From Chitinophagaceae bacterium UBA3961 (GTDB lineage: Bacteria; Bacteroidota; Bacteroidia; Chitinophagales; Chitinophagaceae), in assembly GCA_002385265.1 (NCBI GenBank), contig DGDD01000143.1, positions 1-29,183 of the forward strand: 29,183 bases of DNA, written 5' to 3'. Of this stretch, positions 23,797-29,183 are shown in pieces. The position numbers and the translations under genes were made by a program. The notes beneath the pieces are model-generated. The model had not been told where the DNA came from. It saw only the letters and a program-made list of their open reading frames with translations, and searched no databases. Position 1 is the first letter of the stretch. The number at the start of each line of letters is the position of its first letter.

Positions 23797-25944
23797 ATGA
23801 CACGATTGCGCAGCATCATTTTTACACTATTAATTGGAATTACAGCGCTACTTTTTTTTCTAGTGTTGTTCGATAGCAGTTTGCAAGTGCCTGCCTTTAT
23901 TCAAGTATTTGGAAGAATGCATCCAATGATTCTGCACTTTCCAATTGTATTGATTTTTTTTAGTGTCATTACTTATTTCTTCCTTGAGCCAAAAAAGATC
24001 ATTTCAAAAGAACTGAGCGATACCCTCATTTTGTTAACTGCTTTTTTCACTGTACTTACGTCCCTGTTTGGTTTGTTTCTATCTCAAGAGCCCGGATATG
24101 AAGGAGATACTTTGGTTCGCCATAAGTGGTTTGGAATTATTTTGTCTGCACTTACACTTTGCTGGTATTTATTTCGTGATAAGCTGAATGCAAATAGTCT
24201 TCTTCCTAAATTAAAGTGGATCCTTAGTCCATTGCTTGTGGTCATCGTTGTGATCGTTGCTCATTTAGGGGCCAATATTACGCACGGTGAGGACTTTGTG
24301 TTTGCACCTTTACAGTCTGACAAGCAAAAGCCCGAAGTACCGTTTGATCAGGCCTTGGTTTTCGCCGATGTAATTCAGCCCATACTTGATGCAAAATGCG
24401 TAACCTGTCATAATACAAAGAAGAGCAAGGGCGAGTTGATCATGGAAACGATGGAAGACCTTTTAAAGGGAGGCAAATCGGGTGCCTTGTGGGACAGCGC
24501 CAACCCTACTGCCAGTCTTTTGTTGAAGCGAATTCATTTACCTGAAACGGATAAGAAACACATGCCGCCGCCGGGAAAGCCATCGCTAACGGACGAGGAG
24601 ATGGTGCTCTTGGGTGCGTGGATCAATTCAGGCGCTTCCTTTACCCAGAAACTTTCTGCCTTACCTGAAACAGATACATTGCGATTATTAGCTGCAAGTA
24701 AATTCGACAAGTCTTCTATTAAAACCTATGCCTTCCCGCCGGCCGATGCAGGAACAATTGCCAAACTAAACAATAGTAATAGAGTGATTACTGCTATTGC
24801 ATTGCAAAGTCCGGCTTTACTGGTTCACTTCTATAATGCACCCTTCTACAATCAAGCAGCGTTGAAAGAATTGGAACCTGTTGGTAAACAAATTGTGGAG
24901 TTGGATTTGAATAAGATGCCGGTTACGGATGAAGACTTAAAAGTAATTGCAGGCTTCACTAATTTGGAGCGATTGCACTTGAACTTTACCAATGTTACTA
25001 CATCAGGTATCAATGCATTGCAAGGACTCAAGAAACTGGAAATGCTCAGTTTAACGGGCACTAAAACAGATGCAGGTTTAGTAAATGCAGTGGCTCCCTT
25101 GAAAAGTTTAAAAAACCTGGTAGCTTGGAATACGGGATTAGAAAAAGATCAAGTAGCAGCATTAAAAAAATCGAATCCCGGCTTATTGGTTGAACTGGGG
25201 TATAAGAACGATACATTGGTAATGCAACTTCCCTCTCCTGTTATCTTAAACGAAGAGACCACTATAATTGAGCCACAGCTATTGAAGATGAAGCATTATA
25301 TCAATGGAGCTGTTATTAGATATACTACCGATGGAACTGAGCCCGATAGTTTGAAGTCGAAGGTTTATGATGAAAAGGAGATGATAACAGGTACTATGGC
25401 TATTAAGGCGAGGGCGTTCAAGCCGGGCTGGCATAGCAGCGCATTGGTGTCGCAGTATTTTTATAAGAGTACCTATCGCCCCGATAGCGTAGTGTTGACC
25501 TTACCCTCGGATCCCAAATATGGCTCTACCGGTCCAAAAGCACTGTTCGATCTAATAAAAGGTGAGAATAATTTCGCGGGTGGACAGTGGTTGGGGTACC
25601 AAAACAATGATATGGAGGCGCTTGCTTTTTTCAACAAACCTGTGACAATAAAAGAACTCGCTGTTAGTACATTGAGCAGCGTTAGTAGCTATATATTTCC
25701 TCCTCTAAAGATTGAAGTTTGGGGTGGCACCAATCCAAAGGATCTAAAATTAATTGGAACCATTGCACCCAAACAGCCTGCCGCATATGAAGCCCCTCAA
25801 GTAGTGCCTTTCTATTTGAGCTTTGAGCCAAAAACGGTGCAATGCATCAAACTCAAAGCAGTTCCTGTTTCAAAACTTCCCAAATGGCATAGCGGGAAGG
25901 GCGAGAAGGGATGGGCCTTTATTGATGAAGTATTTATTAACTAA
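23797..25944 (+). CDS. Membrane-anchored cytochrome c with leucine-rich repeats and chitobiase/discoidin tail
   Basis: 715 residues, a mosaic. Residues 1 to about 165 have four or five membrane helices of the DUF2231 type (MHPMILHFPIVLIFFSVITY). At about 190-285 is a planctomycete-type cytochrome c domain: DVIQPILDAKCVTCHNTKKS (one CxxCH), then KKHMPPPGKPSLTDEEMVLL. At about 365-460 are short leucine-rich repeats (LERLHLNFTNVTTSGINAL, LEMLSLTGTKTDAGL). Then a chitobiase-like domain (IRYTTDGTEPDSLKSK) and a discoidin-like domain ending WHSGKGEKGWAFIDEVFIN. This should anchor in the inner membrane with the haem outside, passing electrons between the membrane and the exported DUF1553/DUF1501 proteins. 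The operon context supports this; the substrate is unknown. Confidence 0.85.
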   Translation: MTRLRSIIFTLLIGITALLFFLVLFDSSLQVPAFIQVFGRMHPMILHFPIVLIFFSVITYFFLEPKKIISKELSDTLILLTAFFTVLTSLFGLFLSQEPGYEGDTLVRHKWFGIILSALTLCWYLFRDKLNANSLLPKLKWILSPLLVVIVVIVAHLGANITHGEDFVFAPLQSDKQKPEVPFDQALVFADVIQPILDAKCVTCHNTKKSKGELIMETMEDLLKGGKSGALWDSANPTASLLLKRIHLPETDKKHMPPPGKPSLTDEEMVLLGAWINSGASFTQKLSALPETDTLRLLAASKFDKSSIKTYAFPPADAGTIAKLNNSNRVITAIALQSPALLVHFYNAPFYNQAALKELEPVGKQIVELDLNKMPVTDEDLKVIAGFTNLERLHLNFTNVTTSGINALQGLKKLEMLSLTGTKTDAGLVNAVAPLKSLKNLVAWNTGLEKDQVAALKKSNPGLLVELGYKNDTLVMQLPSPVILNEETTIIEPQLLKMKHYINGAVIRYTTDGTEPDSLKSKVYDEKEMITGTMAIKARAFKPGWHSSALVSQYFYKSTYRPDSVVLTLPSDPKYGSTGPKALFDLIKGENNFAGGQWLGYQNNDMEALAFFNKPVTIKELAVSTLSSVSSYIFPPLKIEVWGGTNPKDLKLIGTIAPKQPAAYEAPQVVPFYLSFEPKTVQCIKLKAVPVSKLPKWHSGKGEKGWAFIDEVFIN

Positions 25945-25961
25945 ACTTAAAGAGAGATCAC

Positions 25962-27065
25962 ATGAATTTCAGAATGGCGGGTATTAAATGCCTAATGGCA
26001 TTTGCTTTTTTATTGGTATTTGTTGCACCATCTTCGGCTCAAACCAAAAAACCGGATGTGATTGCTTATTATACCGGTAATGATACAGTAATCAATGCCT
26101 ATTCCGTAAAATCACTTACACATATCATTTATAGCTTTTTGCATTTAAATGGAGATACGTTGGCCTTTGGAAGCGATCGCCAACGTCAGATTTTAAAAGC
26201 ACTTACAGATCTAAAGAAGCAAAATCCTCAACTTAAAGTTATGGTGGCGCTTGGTGGATGGGGTGGATGTGCTCCTTGTTCGGAGGTTTTTTCCCGTGAT
26301 ACCAGCAGGGCAAAATTTGTGGCCAGCGTTCGTCGAATCATGGATAATTACAATGCCGATGGATTGGATCTAGATTGGGAATATCCCGTTATTGAAGGTT
26401 ATCCGGGCCACTCAAGAAGCCTTGCTGATAAAGACAATTTTACAGATCTCATTCGAAAATTGCGTAAATCTATAGGAAAGGGTCGCGAGATAAGTTTTGC
26501 TGCAGGTGGATTTACGGCATTTGTAGATTCGGCGATTGATTGGAAAGCGGTAATGCCGTTGGTAGATCGCGTTAACCTCATGAGTTATGATTTGGTAAGC
26601 GGTTTTAGCAGAGTAACCGGTCATCACACACCGCTGTATTCGAATAAAGACCAAAAAGAGTCGGGAGATAATGGCGTGAAGCTATTGATGAAAGCCGGAG
26701 TACCCGCATCAAAAATAGTGCTGGGTGCAGCTTTCTATGCTCGTGCTTGGGCCAATGTTTCAGCTGATAGAAACGGCATATATCAATCCGGTGTGTTTTT
26801 AGATTTCGTACCGTATAAGATCTTGTATTCAAAATATCCCGATGCAGATGGGTATGTAACCTATACAGATCCGGTTTCAAAAGCCATTTGGCGTTATAGC
26901 GCTGAGAAGAAAATCTTCATGACATTCGACGACCCTACTTCCATCAAAGCAAAAACAGAATATTGTAAAAAGCTGAAATTAGGAGGCATTATGTTTTGGG
27001 AACTCACACTAGACAAGCCGGAATCCGGATTACTTGATGTGATTACCAAAACCCTAGGAAAGTAA
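25962..27065 (+). CDS. GH18 family chitinase-like glycosidase, secreted
   Basis: 367 residues. A signal peptide ends at about SSAQT after MAFAFLLVFVAPSSAQ. The TIM barrel has the GH18 markers: VMVALGGWGGCAPC (SxGG-like strand 3), DGLDLDWEYP (133-142, the DxxDxDxE active site with Glu140 as acid), VNLMSYDLVSG (strand 6 MxYD) and GGIMFWELTLDKP near the end (the conserved Trp). The enzyme should cleave beta-1,4 N-acetylglucosamine links with help from the substrate acetamide. It is a single domain without a chitin-binding module; those may be supplied by the two upstream chitobiase-like proteins. It lies 17 bases past the cytochrome gene as the sixth and last gene of the operon, before a hairpin terminator. 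GH18 also includes endo-N-acetylglucosaminidases, so the exact substrate is open. Confidence 0.92.
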   Translation: MNFRMAGIKCLMAFAFLLVFVAPSSAQTKKPDVIAYYTGNDTVINAYSVKSLTHIIYSFLHLNGDTLAFGSDRQRQILKALTDLKKQNPQLKVMVALGGWGGCAPCSEVFSRDTSRAKFVASVRRIMDNYNADGLDLDWEYPVIEGYPGHSRSLADKDNFTDLIRKLRKSIGKGREISFAAGGFTAFVDSAIDWKAVMPLVDRVNLMSYDLVSGFSRVTGHHTPLYSNKDQKESGDNGVKLLMKAGVPASKIVLGAAFYARAWANVSADRNGIYQSGVFLDFVPYKILYSKYPDADGYVTYTDPVSKAIWRYSAEKKIFMTFDDPTSIKAKTEYCKKLKLGGIMFWELTLDKPESGLLDVITKTLGK

Positions 27066-27090
27066 TTTGGAAAACCATTATAAACGAAGG

Positions 27091-27118
27091 GCGGATTGAT
27101 GATTCAATCCGCTTTTTA
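27091..27118. terminator. Terminator between the convergent chitinase and ArsC-like genes
   Basis: GCGGATTGA (27091-27099) pairs perfectly with TCAATCCGC (27104-27112) around a 4-base loop, followed by TTTTT on the plus strand. It ends the chitinase operon. The T-run on the minus strand is weak, so stopping the ArsC-like transcript is less certain. Confidence 0.8.
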
Positions 27119-27469
27119 TTTTACAGCAAGTGATAGTTTCTCAACCGTTTTTTTGTCGTTACCAACAAAGATCTCTTTGCCAATAATAACAACCGGGCGT
27201 TTAAGAAAGGTATACTCTTCCAAAATATACTTGCGGTAATCCTTTTCGCTTAGCGCCTTGTCTTTCAACCCTAATTCCTTGTATTTGAGCGCTTTTCTGC
27301 TAAAAAGAGCCTCATAAGAGCCTGCCATTTCCTTCATTTGATCCAATTGTTCCGGACTGATCTTTTCTGTCTTAATATCCTGCATCTCAAATTTTTGCGG
27401 TGTGATACCGGTTTCTTGGATAATGCGCTGGTTGGTGCTGCAAGTGCCCAAATGATAAATCTTCTTCAT
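27116..27469 (-). CDS. ArsC/Spx-family thioredoxin-fold protein
   Basis: 117 residues. The thioredoxin fold of the ArsC/Spx/YffB group is visible: MKKIYHLGTCSTNQRIIQ with the active Cys10 in CSTN, then EMQDIKTEKISPEQLDQM, YKELGLKDKALSEKDYRKYI, and LKRPVVIIGKEIFVG, where Arg-Pro marks the substrate loop. There is a single Cys in the active site, as in glutaredoxin-linked arsenate reductases and YffB-like proteins. Arsenate reduction is possible, but no ars genes are near, so a general thiol-reductase or regulatory role fits equally well. It is convergent with the chitinase and divergent from the sigma factor gene, with only about 30 bases between the starts. Confidence 0.85.
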   Translation of the reverse strand: MKKIYHLGTCSTNQRIIQETGITPQKFEMQDIKTEKISPEQLDQMKEMAGSYEALFSRKALKYKELGLKDKALSEKDYRKYILEEYTFLKRPVVIIGKEIFVGNDKKTVEKLSLAVK

Positions 27470-27501
27470 ACTAATTTAATTCCTGTTGTAATATTTTTGC
27501 G

Positions 27502-28053
27502 TTGAACGCTACTTATACTACACCACTAAAACTATTTTGTTTGCCGCCAAAGGTACAACAAGACGAAATTGTAAAACTAATTCAACAACACCAGGCATTA
27601 CTGCACAAGGTTTGTCATGTGTATTGTGACCAAGAACAGGACCGTGAGGATTTGTTCCAAGAAATTGTTATTCAAATTTGGAAAGCCTATCCGGGCTTTA
27701 GGGGCGATTCCAAATTCACAACTTGGATTTATAGAATTGCACTTAATACTGCTATATCGGGCGTAAGAAAAGCACAGCGGGCCGTACCGATCGTATATCC
27801 GGAACTCGCACCCGCGAATATTCAAGACGAGCAGGCCGATAAAGAAAAAGAGCAACAAATACAGTTTTTATATAAAGCCATAGAACAACTAGGAGCCATC
27901 GAAAAAGCAATTGTAATGTTATACCTAGATGATAAGAGCTACGAGGAGATGGAAGAGATTATGGGTATCAACCAAAACAACCTGCGGGTAAAAATGAATC
28001 GAATTAAAGAAAAGTTACGTAAACTAACTCAAGAAGTGGCCTATGAGTCTTGA
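27502..28053 (+). CDS. ECF-type RNA polymerase sigma factor
   Basis: 183 residues from a TTG at 27502. No ATG or GTG lies upstream in frame, and a second TTG at 27541 (MPPKVQQDEIVKLIQQ) may be the true start. A TATTTTTG at 27492-27499 matches the Bacteroidota -7 box, which would favour the later start. Region 2 includes DQEQDREDLFQEIVIQIWKA and FTTWIYRIALNTAI; region 4 includes AIVMLYLDDKSYEEMEEIMG and NLRVKMNRIKEKLRK. There is no region 3, as expected for ECF factors. The stop overlaps the next gene by 11 bases, which suggests the membrane protein may control it. Confidence 0.92.
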   Translation: MNATYTTPLKLFCLPPKVQQDEIVKLIQQHQALLHKVCHVYCDQEQDREDLFQEIVIQIWKAYPGFRGDSKFTTWIYRIALNTAISGVRKAQRAVPIVYPELAPANIQDEQADKEKEQQIQFLYKAIEQLGAIEKAIVMLYLDDKSYEEMEEIMGINQNNLRVKMNRIKEKLRKLTQEVAYES

Positions 28054-28636
28054 TCTATTAAAACAAGGTTGGCAGTCGCTTGGCGAAAGTAAAGTAGTAG
28101 ACGATGCTGCTTTAGCTCGGATTTTACAGCGTAAATCAAAGCGACCCATTGCTAAAATCAAGCGCAATTTGTTCTGGGAATTGATGGCGGTTCTCGTTTT
28201 GTACGTGAGCTTTACCGCCTATTATTTCTTATCAGACGATGGTCTTTATTGGACCGTTTCCATTTTGCTCTTTGCATTGGGTGCCATATTTGGATTCTAT
28301 TACTACAAGAAAAGCAAGCTTTTACATAAGATGGAGTGCGTTGCTTGTGAAGTGAAGTCCAATTTAGAAAATCAGGTAAAGCTACTCGAACAATACGTTC
28401 GTTTGTATTTCATATTGGGTAACGTATTGACTCCTGTAGCCTATATAAGTGCCGGACTCATCGCCTTTTATAAGACCCCCAATCATGAAGCACATACAAG
28501 TGAAGTGTATCCTATACTTTTTGGCTCGGCAGTACTGTTAACAATCGGCGTTTATTTTTTAAATAAATGGTACGTACGGAAATTGTACGGTCAACATGTG
28601 GATGCTCTTAAAACATTATTGAAAGAAATGGAATGA
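28043..28636 (+). CDS. Four-helix membrane protein, possible sigma partner
   Basis: 197 residues. After a charged N-terminus of about 45 residues (MSLDLLKQGWQSLGESK) come helices at about 45-64 and 70-88, a charged segment, and helices at about 120-142 and 155-174, ending in a basic tail. There is no anti-sigma zinc motif (HxxxCxxC). It is translationally coupled to the sigma factor gene by an 11-base overlap (ATGAGTCTTGA), the usual place for an anti-sigma factor. I do not recognise the family; this role rests on position alone. Confidence 0.75.
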   Translation: MSLDLLKQGWQSLGESKVVDDAALARILQRKSKRPIAKIKRNLFWELMAVLVLYVSFTAYYFLSDDGLYWTVSILLFALGAIFGFYYYKKSKLLHKMECVACEVKSNLENQVKLLEQYVRLYFILGNVLTPVAYISAGLIAFYKTPNHEAHTSEVYPILFGSAVLLTIGVYFLNKWYVRKLYGQHVDALKTLLKEME

Positions 28637-28665
28637 ATAGTGCTTCCAGATGAAAATAATTAAAG

Positions 28666-28690
28666 AAACGCGAGAAATCGCGTTTTTTTT
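28666..28690 (+). terminator. Rho-independent terminator of the sigma factor operon
   Basis: AAACGCGA (28666-28673) pairs with TCGCGTTT (28678-28685) around a GAAA tetraloop, followed by a run of T to 28690. It lies about 30 bases past the membrane protein stop. Confidence 0.88.
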
Positions 28691-28845
28691 ATGCTTGATC
28701 AAATCCCAGGGTTCTTTCAAAAGCAATTGTAAACAGTTAATTGTCAAATCCACAGTTCATTTTAGTTCTTGGAAATATATTTTTTAACCGTCAAAGGATT
28801 TAGTAATTTCCACGTCCAATAATTTCAACACTAAATCATTTTGCT

Positions 28846-29183
28846 ATGCCATCACGTCGTGATTTTATCAAGCAATCTTCTCTGCTTTCTGCAGCTTTCA
28901 TGGTAGACGGTTCTGATTTCTTCAAAAAGAAACACGCCATCGGTGTTCAGCTTTATACACTTCGCAATGAAATGTTCAAAGACCCCAAAGGAACCCTGAA
29001 ACTTGTTGCATCAAAAGGCTTTAAGGAAGTAGAAACCTTTGCTTACGGCAAAGGAAAATGGTTTGGATTGACTCCGGCAGAATTGAAAGCAGAATTGAGC
29101 GCAAATGGTTTGACATCTCCAAGTGGACATACTTTCGCGGCCGGTATCTTTTTGAAAGATGGCTGGGAATCTGATTGGAAACA
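28846..29183 (+). CDS. Tat-exported sugar phosphate isomerase/epimerase-like protein, C-terminus cut by window edge
   Basis: 112 codons are visible. The start MPSRRDFIKQSSLLSAAFMV is a Tat signal (Arg-Arg, Phe-Ile-Lys). It is followed by KKKHAIGVQLYTLRNEMFKD and KGFKEVETFAYGKGKW, the first strands of the xylose isomerase-like TIM barrel (AP endonuclease 2 family), as in many exported Bacteroidota proteins annotated as sugar phosphate isomerase/epimerase. The metal-site residues lie beyond the window. The upstream 150 bases hold the terminator and no clear promoter boxes. Confidence 0.82.
   Translation, partial: MPSRRDFIKQSSLLSAAFMVDGSDFFKKKHAIGVQLYTLRNEMFKDPKGTLKLVASKGFKEVETFAYGKGKWFGLTPAELKAELSANGLTSPSGHTFAAGIFLKDGWESDWK

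Noticed and set aside
1..29183. CRISPR arrays, tRNA or rRNA genes
   Set aside because: I saw no regularly spaced repeats and no tRNA- or rRNA-like sequence on reading the window, though a covariance search would be needed to exclude small RNAs.

Overview
The window looks like a piece of a Bacteroidota chromosome, probably from the Chitinophagaceae or a relative. Reasons: no clear Shine-Dalgarno sequences, tandem pairs of DUF1553 and DUF1501 proteins, Tat-type signals on secreted proteins, modest G+C, and CvfB- and choice-of-anchor-I-type genes. No ribosomal RNA gene is present, so the assignment rests on gene content only.

Bases 1 to about 9.5 kb are an A+T-rich accessory island with two defence-type operons. 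The first (1-2876) is a restriction-modification-like unit cut by the left edge. It holds a C5-cytosine DNA methyltransferase, a protein with two LAGLIDADG-like motifs whose catalytic acids are replaced, and a small PD-(D/E)XK nuclease. The second (4315-8633) is four tightly packed genes: a DarT-type ADP-ribosyltransferase on a long helical arm, a NADAR/DUF6939-type protein ending in a sliding-clamp-like motif, a ZorA-like MotA/ExbB ion-channel protein with a long tail, and a ZorB-like MotB/OmpA protein. I read this as a Zorya-like motor wired to a nucleic-acid ADP-ribosylation toxin and its reversing enzyme. It is the best candidate for an undescribed system here. Each operon is followed by related non-coding junction sequence (2875-3773 and 8644-8875). 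A glycosidase tail remnant (3817-4038) lies between them, and an orphan CxxC protein and gene relics (9493-9761) lie after them.

From about 9.8 to 18.2 kb the genes are ordinary chromosomal ones: an F420-reductase-like NAD(P)-binding protein, a choice-of-anchor I lipoprotein, an exported M20 peptidase, a CvfB-like S1 RNA-binding protein and a PcrA/UvrD helicase. Intergenic gaps hold a repeat family with a 125-bp core. Two copies face opposite ways although their flanks run in the same direction. The gaps also hold near-identical terminator hairpins and one 86-bp hairpin element.

From 18.2 to 27.1 kb is a six-gene exported-protein operon: planctomycete-type cytochrome c DUF1549/DUF1553 lipoprotein, Tat-exported DUF1501 protein, NHL-type propeller, two proteins sharing a chitobiase-like plus discoidin-like C-terminal module (one also a membrane-anchored cytochrome with leucine-rich repeats), and a GH18 chitinase-like enzyme. 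This suggests surface processing of an amino-sugar polymer coupled to redox chemistry. The right end has an ArsC/Spx-like protein on the minus strand, an ECF sigma factor overlapping a four-helix membrane protein gene, and the start of a Tat-exported sugar phosphate isomerase/epimerase-like protein.
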